Of a DNA stretch of 54,788 nucleotides, positions 37,019 through 45,878 are shown piece by piece; position 1 is the stretch's first letter, and each line of letters begins with the position of its first letter. The DNA comes from Chthonomonadales bacterium. Its GTDB lineage: Bacteria; Armatimonadota; Chthonomonadetes; Chthonomonadales; CAJBBX01. The position numbers and the translations under genes were made by a program. The notes beneath the pieces were generated by a model. The model saw only the letters and a program-made list of their open reading frames with translations. It was not told where the DNA came from and did no database searches. The stretch covers positions 1 through 54,788 of the forward strand of contig DAIDHP010000027.1 of the NCBI GenBank assembly GCA_027459625.1. Direction: 5' to 3'.

Positions 37019-37738
37019 ATGTTCATCAAACAATTCATAAAAAATGTTTTTAATGCTTTTGGTTTTGATATAATTAAAACATGCAATAGTCCTGAATTGT
37101 CTTTGCTGGGTTTGACACGGATACCTATTCAGACAATCCTTGATATAGGTGCTAATACGGGGCAATTTGCATCTCATATTTCAAAAAAGTTTCCGAAAGC
37201 TAAAATCTACAGCTTTGAACCCATTCCTTCCGTATTTCAAGATTTGAAGCACTTGGAGGAAAACAACTTGAAAGGTAGACTGAAGGCGCTGAATCTTGCA
37301 ATTGGAGACATGGATGGAAGCATTGATATGTTCATTCATCAGAATCATAGCTCTTCATCATCTCTGCTCAAGACGAGTGATTTTTGTGAAACGATCTATC
37401 CATTCACAAAAAAGCAAGACGTTTGTAGTGTTAATGTGAAAACTCTAGACAATTGTGTGTCAGAATTGAATATATCGATTGAACCCGACTTACTGGTAAA
37501 GATGGATGTCCAAGGATATGAGGATAGAGTGATAAAGGGGGGGCGGGATACGTTTAAGAAAGCAAAAGCGTGCTTGTTAGAAGCTGGAGTCGATGTACTT
37601 TATGATAATCAGGCGAATTTCAAGGATTTGTGTGTGATGCTTTATGACCTCGGATTTCATTATGCTGGAAATATCGAGCAGGTGTATGCAAACGATGGTC
37701 ATGCCATATTTGTAGATTCATTGTTTGTGAAATTCTAA
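37019..37738 (+). CDS. FkbM-family methyltransferase
   Basis: The protein has 239 residues from ATG 37019. A TTG at 36992 in frame would add 9 residues. Family motifs: TILDIGANTGQFASHI (SAM loop), KIYSFEPIPSVFQDLK, LLVKMDVQGYEDRVIKGG, where Asp and Glu lie near the active site, and AIFVDSLFVKF. FkbM enzymes O-methylate hydroxyls on sugars or secondary metabolites. Codon usage is AT-rich. It is followed 12 bases later by a second FkbM gene. Confidence 0.9.
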   Translation: MFIKQFIKNVFNAFGFDIIKTCNSPELSLLGLTRIPIQTILDIGANTGQFASHISKKFPKAKIYSFEPIPSVFQDLKHLEENNLKGRLKALNLAIGDMDGSIDMFIHQNHSSSSSLLKTSDFCETIYPFTKKQDVCSVNVKTLDNCVSELNISIEPDLLVKMDVQGYEDRVIKGGRDTFKKAKACLLEAGVDVLYDNQANFKDLCVMLYDLGFHYAGNIEQVYANDGHAIFVDSLFVKF

Positions 37739-37750
37739 AAGAGGTTAAAT

Positions 37751-38638
37751 ATGAGCATATATAAAATAAAATTGTACACCTATAAGTATCCTTATTTCAG
37801 AAAACTATTATATCCAGTAATAGTAGCAAGACATCATTTTCAAAATAATAAATATCATGAAATGCTGATAAATAACATAACGGAGATGCTTGTGGTTGAT
37901 CCAATCGTAAAATTGAACGACCTTAATGGCATCTTCGAAGTGGATCGTCGATCAGACATATTCAGAGAAATCCTTAGAACAAAACAGTTCGAACCAGATA
38001 TTATAAACAAAGCGGCACTTTTGTTAAATAATACGCGCGATGTGCTTGATGTCGGTGCCAACATCGGTTTTTTTACGGTTTTCTTTGCAAAAAAACTTAA
38101 AGACAAAAAAGTCCTTTCTATTGAGCCAACAAGTAATGCATTGAATCATCTGAATAAAAATATTGGACTTAATAAAATAAAAGATAATGTGATTGTCTTC
38201 GAAGGTGCCGCTTCAAATAAAGAAGGATACGCGGAGATTAAAACGATTGACGGCATGGAGGAATATTCAAGTCTTGGCGAATGGATACACCCAAGTATCA
38301 TAAAAGAAAAATACGTTTTACAAAAAGTTAAACTCCAAACTGTCGATAACTTAGTGCAAATGTATTCACTTGATCCGGGATTCATGAAAGTGGATGTGGA
38401 GGGAATGGAATACAATGTTTTTCAAGGAGCTACAAATACATTGAAAAAACATAGACCCATCATACTGTCGGAATTATCGGCTCCTTTGTTAAAGGCTAAT
38501 GGAGCGTCAGCCATGGAGGTTATAAATTATATCAAGTCTTTTGAATATAACGTTACGGATATTTTCACTCCTGAACTTTCCCCAGGCACTCAAGATTTCA
38601 CAAATATTATATGTATTCCGACGGAATATAACAACTGA
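37751..38638 (+). CDS. FkbM-family methyltransferase (second copy)
   Basis: The protein has 295 residues. AGAGG lies about 6 bases before the ATG. Motifs: DVLDVGANIGFFTVFFAKKL, VLSIEPTSNALNHLNKN and DPGFMKVDVEGMEYNVFQGA, followed by RPIILSELSAP. The N-terminal 90 residues form an extra helical part absent from the first copy. The two copies share only the SAM fold and are diverged. Both probably decorate the exopolysaccharide, but the substrate is unknown. Confidence 0.9.
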   Translation: MSIYKIKLYTYKYPYFRKLLYPVIVARHHFQNNKYHEMLINNITEMLVVDPIVKLNDLNGIFEVDRRSDIFREILRTKQFEPDIINKAALLLNNTRDVLDVGANIGFFTVFFAKKLKDKKVLSIEPTSNALNHLNKNIGLNKIKDNVIVFEGAASNKEGYAEIKTIDGMEEYSSLGEWIHPSIIKEKYVLQKVKLQTVDNLVQMYSLDPGFMKVDVEGMEYNVFQGATNTLKKHRPIILSELSAPLLKANGASAMEVINYIKSFEYNVTDIFTPELSPGTQDFTNIICIPTEYNN

Positions 38639-38671
38639 TCATGGGATATTCGGAGTGTCCTTGAATATTAC

Positions 38672-39451
38672 CTAGAACCCAACCCCAAAGCCAATGGTAG
38701 GGTATTTGCCATCCGTTAGACCGATATGAGCGTCAACGGCGTATCGGCCATGGTCCGCCACCAAATAGGAAAACACAACCCCTTGATTGAACACCCAGCC
38801 ATCGAATTCCATGTAATAACGGATCACCGGCAGCAGGCGGTAACTCACGGAAGCGAAGCCGTTCTTGAATCTTCTCGTGCCCCAGCCCCCGCTGAAATAT
38901 AAGGCGTGCTCCCCGGATTGGAAACGATAGGAGAACACCCCGAATGCCGAGCGTGAGGAGCGCATATCTCCCGGAGCGTTGTTACCTGCCGACTTGTCGG
39001 CGCCGAAAAGTTCCTGAATCCCCGCGGAGAGACTGAGCCGGGAATTTTCGGACAACTGCGGTTGAATCTGAATGTTCGTGGATTGGGCGCCACGGGAATC
39101 GAGAATCATATCGGACACAGCGATATTAGTATGACCTAATGTATTACCCCATGTTAAGTACATAGTGCCGTTGGTATGGAGATTGCCCCATGCGAGGGAG
39201 TTGGTGTTGCTCAGTTTACCTATCTCGAATTGCCATTGGTTGTGCCCGAGAGTGGGTGCGACGGGCGTGCTCAGCGCGACCGGACCGGTTAGGGAGCGAT
39301 ACCCATCCGCATTCACTCCGTATCCCGATCCCGACAGTCCCGAGATATCCCGGAATTCATAGAACTGCTCCGCTCCGGTGAATGGCGCTGCATGACAAAC
39401 CCCCGCCACGAGAATTATGGAAATGGCGACAAGCCAAAATGAACGCATCAT
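38672..39451 (-). CDS. Secreted outer-membrane beta-barrel-like protein
   Basis: The protein has 259 residues with a signal peptide (SFWLVAISIILVAGVCHA, ATG 39451 or 39448, AAAGGA upstream). The mature part alternates polar and hydrophobic residues in beta-strand patterns with many Gly, Ser and aromatic residues (ALYFSGGWGTRRF, RYYMEFDGWVFNQGVVFSYL). It ends with IGFGVGF, whose terminal Phe is a classic outer-membrane insertion signal. I cannot name a family. The last part resembles small barrels found near polysaccharide genes. Its promoter is clear. Confidence 0.6.
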   Translation of the reverse strand: MMRSFWLVAISIILVAGVCHAAPFTGAEQFYEFRDISGLSGSGYGVNADGYRSLTGPVALSTPVAPTLGHNQWQFEIGKLSNTNSLAWGNLHTNGTMYLTWGNTLGHTNIAVSDMILDSRGAQSTNIQIQPQLSENSRLSLSAGIQELFGADKSAGNNAPGDMRSSRSAFGVFSYRFQSGEHALYFSGGWGTRRFKNGFASVSYRLLPVIRYYMEFDGWVFNQGVVFSYLVADHGRYAVDAHIGLTDGKYPTIGFGVGF

Positions 39452-39491
39452 GTTTTCCTTTTTGTTGGAAAGTCAAAGAATTGATGCGTTC

Positions 39492-39521
39492 ATTATATTC
39501 AATCACCGTTAGCTATGTAAA
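39492..39521 (-). promoter_or_regulatory. Sigma-70-type promoter for the beta-barrel-like gene
   Basis: On the minus strand TTTACA (39516-39521) and TATAAT (39492-39497) are separated by 18 bases, about 40 bases before the start. The same -35 and spacing are used for rpsB. Confidence 0.65.
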
Positions 39522-39558
39522 GCGATCCGCCTAACTATCAAAAACTTTTTCTTTGATA

Positions 39559-39574
39559 AGGTAATTGTAAAATC
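39559..39574 (+). repeat. Solo AGGTAATTGTAAAATC repeat
   Basis: It differs from the terminal repeat by one or two bases (C to T at position 10). It lies between the beta-barrel-like gene and the cyclase gene. No inverted partner is nearby. Confidence 0.4.
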
Positions 39575-39654
39575 AATGATATCATGCTCATGATGTATGT
39601 CAAGACATAACATGGTCACCTTGATGCGAGTTTGTAAACTCCTGCGCTTATCCC

Positions 39655-41076
39655 TTATTCGCCGTATGAATAGGAGTCCCACATGGAGATGGGGTTTTCC
39701 TCCGTCATGTCCCAATAGTGCTTCACGCAGTTCCTTCCGCTCTGTTTGGCGAAATAGAGAGCCTTGTCCGCCTCGTCGACAATAATCTCCTTTTCGGGAG
39801 TCGCCGGGGTGAGCGTGGAGACGCCAAAGCTGGCGGTTATGGGGGAATGCTCCCACTCGGCGTTCTGTAACTCCTTACGGAATCTCTCCGCCATGGTAAC
39901 CGCACCAATGTGATCGGTGTTTGGCAGCAGAATAACAAATTCCTCCCCCCCGTAACGCGCCACCATGTCCGTGCTTCGAAGGCTGTTTTGAAGCATCGAA
40001 GCCACCCTCTTAAGCACTTCATCACCTTCCGGGTGACCGAATGTGTCGTTGTATCTCTTGAAACGATCCACATCTATCATCACCAACGACAGCCCCCCGC
40101 CGTATCGCATTGCCCGATCATATTCATGCGTCAGTCTCTCCCGAAAGGCGCGATAGTTTTTCACACCCGTCAGTCCGTCGGTATCCACCAACTCCTCCAG
40201 CCGTGCGTTCGTCATCTTCAACTGCGTTTTATGATCATTCAAAAGTGTACATGTGCGCTCCATCCGCTTGAGTTGCCGCTCGATTTTCCTCTCCCGCTCC
40301 TTGCGGTCGGTAATATCGGTGAAAGTGATCACCACGGCAAAAGGTGCGTTCCCCCCCTCTCGATATAGCGGAGACGAGTTGAAGGATATCCACAATGGTA
40401 TCCCTGTGGGGGGGTGGATCTTCAGGTTGAAATCTCGGATCGTTTCCCCTTTTATGAGGGATTGACGCAAAGGATTGTTCTCTCGGGTGATCTCCGCACT
40501 GTCCTCCGTGAGCATTTTAAGAGGAATGCGATGATAGTTCACTCCAAGAATGTCCTTCTCATCCATTCCAATCGTCTTCAGCGCGGATTCATTGACGAGC
40601 GTGACAGTTCCTTGAGCGTCTATCACCATCAAGCCCTCCTGCATTGCGTCCAATACGCGCCGATACACGTCATCCATACCGGCTCTTAGCTCGCCTGCTG
40701 GGGGGAGTCGTTTCCCTTTGATTCTGTTTATGGCTATCCGTATTCTCCCAACGCATTCCTCCAGACATATTGGATGGATAAGGAAATCATCCGCCCCGAA
40801 ATCCAGTGCGGAAGGAATGGAATCTTCATTCGGATGCGTTGCAATCAGATACGGTGCCATGGCGCGGGTTGTGTTGAGCAGAATTTCGACAAGGTCCGCG
40901 TTGAGATTATCGATCAACCCCCAGTCAATGACGCATAAATCGGTTTCCCGTTTCACCAACTCTTCAATCGCCTCGCCAGCGGTTTGCCGGATAACGCAAT
41001 GGAGTTTTTCCGCGAGAAATGCCTGTTCGAATATGTGCGTGACATCCGAATTTTTTGAGAGGATCAATGCGTTCAT
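39655..41076 (-). CDS. Diguanylate cyclase with degenerate receiver and PAS domains
   Basis: The protein has 473 residues from ATG 41076 (MNALILSKNSD). Longer in-frame starts exist at 41088 and 41136, and leaders are weak for all. Residues 1-115 look like a receiver domain, but the acidic pair is replaced by SKN and the usual Lys of the KP switch by His, although DLCVIDW keeps an Asp. A PAS domain follows, with a linker helix. The GGDEF domain has RYGGEEFVIL (GGEEF 376-380) and the inhibitory site RSTD (367-370) 5 residues before it, so product inhibition is expected. It would make cyclic di-GMP, a common control of exopolysaccharide and pili. Confidence 0.88.
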   Translation of the reverse strand: MNALILSKNSDVTHIFEQAFLAEKLHCVIRQTAGEAIEELVKRETDLCVIDWGLIDNLNADLVEILLNTTRAMAPYLIATHPNEDSIPSALDFGADDFLIHPICLEECVGRIRIAINRIKGKRLPPAGELRAGMDDVYRRVLDAMQEGLMVIDAQGTVTLVNESALKTIGMDEKDILGVNYHRIPLKMLTEDSAEITRENNPLRQSLIKGETIRDFNLKIHPPTGIPLWISFNSSPLYREGGNAPFAVVITFTDITDRKERERKIERQLKRMERTCTLLNDHKTQLKMTNARLEELVDTDGLTGVKNYRAFRERLTHEYDRAMRYGGGLSLVMIDVDRFKRYNDTFGHPEGDEVLKRVASMLQNSLRSTDMVARYGGEEFVILLPNTDHIGAVTMAERFRKELQNAEWEHSPITASFGVSTLTPATPEKEIIVDEADKALYFAKQSGRNCVKHYWDMTEENPISMWDSYSYGE

Positions 41077-41569
41077 TTCAATTTCCATTTGAAGCGAGCA
41101 TGGGAATCCAAGAAACGATGATTTTTGTGGAATCACCGTTCGTAGCGTATCGGCGTTTCGGATATTGCGGAAATCCAGTTTTGGAACACATCATTTTTGT
41201 TGCCGAATATCACCTCGCGATAATTTCTCCCTGATTAACTATTCCTTAACATAAGCGGCGTAATTACCTGTCAAATTACCGGTATTGAGCGTGAATGCGT
41301 TAAATACGGATGAAGAATCCGTTATCGGGATTCTCTTGGCGGCTCTCCCGGCATACCGACTATATTTGACGAGATACCATGCGTGCGAGTTAGGCATTCT
41401 ATTCTCATCTTAAGGATCGAAAACCCAATTCCCGCATATACTTCAGTCCGTTCATTAAGTCTGTTGAAAGCTCTGTATTGCGTTTCGCTTGAAATGAACG
41501 ATATCGACCTGATTTTACGGATTTAGGGATCATATCAACTACAAATCCTCATTGAATTCATGCATAATG
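41077..41569. other. Intergenic stretch between the cyclase and the fucosidase
   Basis: About 490 bases without a convincing gene. Only short frames exist. It ends at the MITE-like element. Confidence 0.5.
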
Positions 41570-41656
41570 AGGTAATTGCAAAATTCAGAAAATAAGGCTA
41601 ATATCGCTCATTTCATACTCGGCGAAATACCTGAAAAGCGAATTTTGCAATTACCT
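41570..41656. mobile_element. MITE-like element with perfect 17-bp inverted ends
   Basis: AGGTAATTGCAAAATTC at 41570-41586 is the exact inverse complement of 41640-41656. The 87-base unit has no gene. TAATG lies just before the left end and again one base past the right end, which could be a target duplication. The same terminal sequence bounds the decayed IS at 53167-54153. It sits 42 bases before the fucosidase start. Confidence 0.7.
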
Positions 41657-41697
41657 GTAATGACTGTTGATAGATATCACATCAAGAGGAAACCCAC

Positions 41698-43746
41698 ATG
41701 GCGATCTCAAGACGTAAATTCATCCTCCGCGCTGCCGCTGCGACGGCGTTGCCTTTCGTTGATTTGTTCAAGGTGTCGGCGAACGTGCGAATCAAAAAGG
41801 ATAAGCCACTGGAAATAGAGGGTCCCTTCAAACCAAGTTGGGAATCCCTCGAATATTATCAGTGCCCGGAATGGTTTCGCAACGCAAAGTTCGGAATCTG
41901 GGCGCATTGGACGGCTCAGTGCGTTCCAGAGCAGGGGGATTGGTACGCGAGACTCATGTATATCCAAGGCAGCCATGATTACGATTATCAGTGCGCCCAT
42001 TACGGACATCCTTCAAAAGTGGGCTTTAAGGATATCGACCGTATCTGGCGCGCGGAAAAATGGAATCCTGAAAAGCTCATCTCCATGTATCACGCGGCGG
42101 GGGCTCGGTATTTCATCGCTTTGGCGAACCACCATGATAACTTTGATTGCTTTAACAGCAATTACCAGCCATGGAACTCCACAAAGATCGGGCCCCTGAA
42201 GGATATCGTCGGCGCGTGGGCGAAACATGCGCGCAATGCAGGGATGCGTTTTGGGGTTACGGTCCACGCTGCGAGGACGTGGTATTGGTTCGATGTGGCT
42301 CAAGGCGCCGATAAGACCGGTCCCTTGGCGGGAGTGCCCTATGACGGCAGGCTCACAAAGGCGGATGGAAAGGGGCAATGGTGGGAGGGCTTGGACCCGC
42401 AGGATCTCTACTCTCAAAACCACGCCCCTGATGAGGACTTAAACCCGGCATCCGGCGGGAATGTGGAGGCGAAGAAAGCGTATATCCGGAAATTCTACAA
42501 TCGAGTCATAGACCTTGTCGATAAGTATCATCCCGATCTGCTCTACTTTGACGACGCCGTTTTGCCTCTCAATGGCGCGAGCGACATCGGGTTGAATATT
42601 GCCGCTTACTACTACAACTCAAGCATCAAGCGCAAAGGGGTTAATGAGGCGGTAATGACCTGTAAGAACCTGGATGAGATGCAACGCCGCTGCATCCTCA
42701 GAGATATAGAACGAGGCAGAAGCGACAAAATTGACCCGAACCCATGGCAAACGGACACTTGTATCGGGAACTGGCACTACGATGTCTCTCTTTATGAAAA
42801 TCACCAGTACAAAACGGTTCATCAGGTGGTTCGCATGTTAATGGATATCATCAGCAAAAACGGCAACCTCCTTCTGAACATTCCTCTTCCAGGTAACGGC
42901 GATCCCGATCCCGATGAACTCGCGTTTCTTAATGGGATGAAGGATTGGATGGCCGTAAATAGCGAGGCGATATACGATACACGCCCATGGAGGATATCCG
43001 GAGAGGGATTGGTGCATAGCGGAAGTGACAGTGGCAATGACGGTATGACGGAGAGTGACTTTCGTTTCACAACCAAGGGGAATATCCTCTACGCCACGGC
43101 GATGGGGTGGCCGGAAAACGGAACGCTCGAGATACGCACCTTGGCTTCCAATGCGCCCGGCATCGTGGGGGAGGTAACCCGGGTTCATCTGCTTGGCAAT
43201 GGAACGAGCCTTCGCTTCTCAAGAACGGAAAAAGGGTTGGAGGTCTCCCTCCCCGAAGATAAGCCGTGCGAACATGCATGGATTTTGAAAATTAACGGGC
43301 TGGATTTGGCTCGATCCGAACCGGTGGCGCCCATCCCGCTTCCCGTGCAGCCTGCGGAGGATGAGTCCATCCACCTCACCCCGGACACATGCATGCTTCA
43401 TGGTTCCGGTATTCAAACTCAGTCGGGATCCATGACCAATATAGGCTTTTGGGATAATCCAGATGATTACGTTTCATGGAGAGTGGATTTCGTGCAAAAA
43501 GGGACATATGCCGCGACGCTTGAAATAGCAACGGCGGCGGGGGTGACTTCCTTCCAAATTGATGCCGGATCCGGAGCGGTGACGGTAAACACTACGGAAA
43601 CGGGGGATTGGAACCGCTTCGAGCCGGTTAAATGCGAAGTGAATGTGGAATCCGCCGGGGTGCATGAGGTTACCGTAAAGCCTGCGAATGCGGCGACATG
43701 GAAGCCAATGAACCTAGCCTCGGTTCTTTTAATCCCGCTTTCCTAA
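41698..43746 (+). CDS. Alpha-L-fucosidase (family 29), Tat-exported, with C-terminal carbohydrate-binding-like domain
   Basis: The protein has 682 residues. A twin-arginine signal (AISRRKFILRAAAATALPF) directs it out folded. The barrel shows CPEWFRNAKFGIWAHWTA, FIALANHHDNFD and LLYFDDAV, where Asp285 or Asp286 should be the nucleophile of family 29. The last 120 residues (from HLTPDTCMLHGSGIQ) form a beta-sandwich typical of family 6/35-type carbohydrate binding. AGAGG precedes the ATG at 9 bases. It would release alpha-L-fucose. It lies in the same window as genes for GDP-fucose synthesis, so it may recycle or trim the cell's own polymer, or degrade external fucans. Confidence 0.9.
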   Translation: MAISRRKFILRAAAATALPFVDLFKVSANVRIKKDKPLEIEGPFKPSWESLEYYQCPEWFRNAKFGIWAHWTAQCVPEQGDWYARLMYIQGSHDYDYQCAHYGHPSKVGFKDIDRIWRAEKWNPEKLISMYHAAGARYFIALANHHDNFDCFNSNYQPWNSTKIGPLKDIVGAWAKHARNAGMRFGVTVHAARTWYWFDVAQGADKTGPLAGVPYDGRLTKADGKGQWWEGLDPQDLYSQNHAPDEDLNPASGGNVEAKKAYIRKFYNRVIDLVDKYHPDLLYFDDAVLPLNGASDIGLNIAAYYYNSSIKRKGVNEAVMTCKNLDEMQRRCILRDIERGRSDKIDPNPWQTDTCIGNWHYDVSLYENHQYKTVHQVVRMLMDIISKNGNLLLNIPLPGNGDPDPDELAFLNGMKDWMAVNSEAIYDTRPWRISGEGLVHSGSDSGNDGMTESDFRFTTKGNILYATAMGWPENGTLEIRTLASNAPGIVGEVTRVHLLGNGTSLRFSRTEKGLEVSLPEDKPCEHAWILKINGLDLARSEPVAPIPLPVQPAEDESIHLTPDTCMLHGSGIQTQSGSMTNIGFWDNPDDYVSWRVDFVQKGTYAATLEIATAAGVTSFQIDAGSGAVTVNTTETGDWNRFEPVKCEVNVESAGVHEVTVKPANAATWKPMNLASVLLIPLS

Positions 43747-43777
43747 TAAGCGGTTTCAAAGACTATAACGGATGATG

Positions 43778-43810
43778 ACAGGTGCGAATCCATATGGATT
43801 TCACACCTGT
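43778..43810 (+). terminator. Hairpin after the fucosidase gene
   Basis: ACAGGTG and GAATCC pair with GGATTTCACACCTGT with one bulge. No T-run follows on either strand, so it is at best a weak terminator or an mRNA stabiliser. The convergent cysC gene ends at 43878. Confidence 0.35.
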
Positions 43811-43877
43811 TCGTAATATGGATGTGATGCTATTGATTTTTGTGCAAACCAAGGATTCACCGAGGCTTCGATTGGAA

Positions 43878-44450
43878 TTAATGAAACGCTGTTCGAGCGT
43901 TTTCCTCCGAGCAGGGAATCAGGTACTCCGCTTGCAGATATTTTATTATTAACTCCACGGATTCCTCAACACTCTGCGTGTCCGTGTGGATTTCAATCTG
44001 CGGATTTAGAGGGGGCTCATAGGGATCGGATACGCCGGTGAAATTGGAAATCTCTCCCGCCAACGCCTTGCGATACAATCCCTTTGTATCCCGCGCTATC
44101 AGAGATTCCAATGAGGGGTTGAGATATACCTCCACGAACCTCACTCCGTCCAGAGCGGCAAGACGTCTCACTTCTTCTCGTATCTCCCGATATGGTGAAA
44201 TCGCAGCAGTGATGGCGATGGTGCCGTTTCTAGCAAGAAGTCGAGCCACAAAACCGATCCTGCGAATGTTGAGATCCCTATCCTCCTTCGAAAAACCGAG
44301 GCCCTTGGACAGCAGCTCTCGAATCTCGTCCCCATCCAGCAACTCGGCGTTAAGGTTCAACTCATGAAAATAGCTTAGCAACTCTCCGCCGATTGTCGAT
44401 TTTCCGGCGCCCGAGAGTCCTGTCAACCAAACAATGGTACCTTTCGACAT
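43878..44450 (-). CDS. cysC: Adenylylsulfate kinase
   Basis: The protein has 190 residues from ATG 44450, preceded by AAGGA. Upstream codons to 44519 are not needed. It phosphorylates APS to PAPS, the universal sulfate donor. Motifs: WLTGLSGAGKSTIGGELL (P-loop), LLDGDEIRELLSKGLGFS, the EDRDLNIRRIGFVA block and AAISPYREIREEVR. The length and motifs match stand-alone APS kinases. It is immediately followed on the same strand upstream by the sulfotransferase gene, which uses PAPS. ATP sulfurylase is not in the window. Confidence 0.96.
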   Translation of the reverse strand: MSKGTIVWLTGLSGAGKSTIGGELLSYFHELNLNAELLDGDEIRELLSKGLGFSKEDRDLNIRRIGFVARLLARNGTIAITAAISPYREIREEVRRLAALDGVRFVEVYLNPSLESLIARDTKGLYRKALAGEISNFTGVSDPYEPPLNPQIEIHTDTQSVEESVELIIKYLQAEYLIPCSEENARTAFH

Positions 44451-44552
44451 TATCCTTATAATCCTTTTACTATACACATCTTGTGATTTTAGGCGTACCC
44501 GTATTAAAATCCTCCGCATCCACCCAAGAGAGAAATGAGTGGTTCATTGCGG

Positions 44553-45431
44553 TTATGCACACATCCGTATCTTCAAGGAGTTTCTTGCGTCACTCCAACT
44601 TGCAATTTCATCCTCCGTGGGCTGCAGCTTCTCAATGATATATTTTCGTGTTTCCGGGGCGAAAAGTTCGTTAAACCTACTTGAGGAGTGTATTTTTTTC
44701 GTTGCGTTCGTCTTCCACGGCTCATTGGACAATGTAACTTTTTTGGCGATGATCGGATAGTTGAGTAACATTTCCTCCTGAAAATCGATGTTGAGAAAAT
44801 CGCATATGGACGAAACGGACATTTGCGGATTCTCAATCAGATTTTCATAACGCACAAAAAAATGGTTTGGCTGGTTCAGGTAACCGGCGCTCAGGTTAAT
44901 CGCCTCTTTCCACCAGTATATGCACTCATCTATCTCCATCGGATATCCCCATGCCCCTTTATGCTCCCGCGTCACTGCGTAGAGCGATGATACCACATCC
45001 TTTCCGCCACGGATAAGATGAATGAATCGGGATTTGGGAACGATTCCGATGATGGTCGGAATGTGATACAGGTGTCCGGGTGTTTTTTCCAGCCAAATAT
45101 CCTTTCCCTCCATGATCGCCATCCTATCCATGTTACGAATGAAAACCCCCGTAACTTTTTTAAGAGATTCAAAGGGAAGAATTTTGCCGGAGATGAACTC
45201 CGCATGCCCGGATTCCTCCAGAAAGCTATTCAATTGTCCGCGCGCCGCCCTTGACGAGAGTCCCATCCTTTTCGCCCACTTGCGACCAGGCACGGCGTGT
45301 TGGAAAAAGTGGCTTTCGGGGAATGTGGCGATACATGAATGCGCCCCTAGTATGCTTTGTAAAAGCGTGGTGCCGGATCGTGCGCAACCCACGAGGAAGA
45401 CTCTATCTGTTATAGCTTGATTGGAATTCAT
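44553..45431 (-). CDS. Sulfotransferase (PAPS-dependent)
   Basis: The protein has 292 residues from ATG 45431 (MNSNQAITDRV), or 307 from 45476. Leaders are weak. The 5'-phosphosulfate loop is VFLVGCARSGTTLLQSILGA. The 3'-phosphate region is RFIHLIRGGKDVVSSLY, where Arg and Ser contact the 3' phosphate. The ending LQPTEDEIASW is typical. It would transfer sulfate from PAPS to a sugar hydroxyl. Being next to cysC makes a polysaccharide sulfation role likely, but a lipid or small-molecule acceptor cannot be excluded. Confidence 0.9.
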   Translation of the reverse strand: MNSNQAITDRVFLVGCARSGTTLLQSILGAHSCIATFPESHFFQHAVPGRKWAKRMGLSSRAARGQLNSFLEESGHAEFISGKILPFESLKKVTGVFIRNMDRMAIMEGKDIWLEKTPGHLYHIPTIIGIVPKSRFIHLIRGGKDVVSSLYAVTREHKGAWGYPMEIDECIYWWKEAINLSAGYLNQPNHFFVRYENLIENPQMSVSSICDFLNIDFQEEMLLNYPIIAKKVTLSNEPWKTNATKKIHSSSRFNELFAPETRKYIIEKLQPTEDEIASWSDARNSLKIRMCA

Positions 45432-45878
45432 TACGTGTCGGGTCTCTTGGAACATAACTGCATTTAGGATTCGCAAACGCTATCCTGAAATTCTTGCCTT
45501 ATATCCTCCGGGAACGGCTGGGAGCGTTACATCAACTCGCTGCCGAACCTTAGAAAAAACTAAGACTGCTTTCTTTGTTAGACGATATTTCGTCGATTTA
45601 GTTCACACAAGGTAATAATATTTAATCGTGACTTTCTCTTTTGTATGGATCCATTTAGGGAATAACACTTGGATCAACTTTGCACGGTGGAACGATAAAG
45701 AAGCTTTGGCGAACGTTCCCCGCTACGGGCTTTCCCCCAATCCGCATGGCTTCTATCCCTCGCGAAGGTGAATATTTCACATCATCCCTTGTAAAAAAAA
45801 CCGTTTCACCTCTCACGGAAAATGAAATATGGTGTATACTTAAGGTGGATATTGCTGAATAAAGAGAGGATGATCTAT
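45432..45878. other. Intergenic stretch upstream of rpsU
   Basis: No convincing gene. A 76-codon minus frame and a 60-codon plus frame overlap in the same bases without leaders. The -10-like GGTGTATACT at 45831-45840 is the only signal worth noting. Confidence 0.5.
45811..45840 (+). promoter_or_regulatory. Possible promoter for rpsU
   Basis: TATACT at 45835-45840 sits 38 bases before the TTG start and repeats the ten bases GGTGTATACT found before rpsB. The -35 (TCTCAC at 45811-45816, 18-base spacing) is poor. Confidence 0.4.

Noticed and set aside
45432-45878. Overlapping small frames before rpsU
   Set aside because: No leaders, opposite frames in the same bases, and no family signal.
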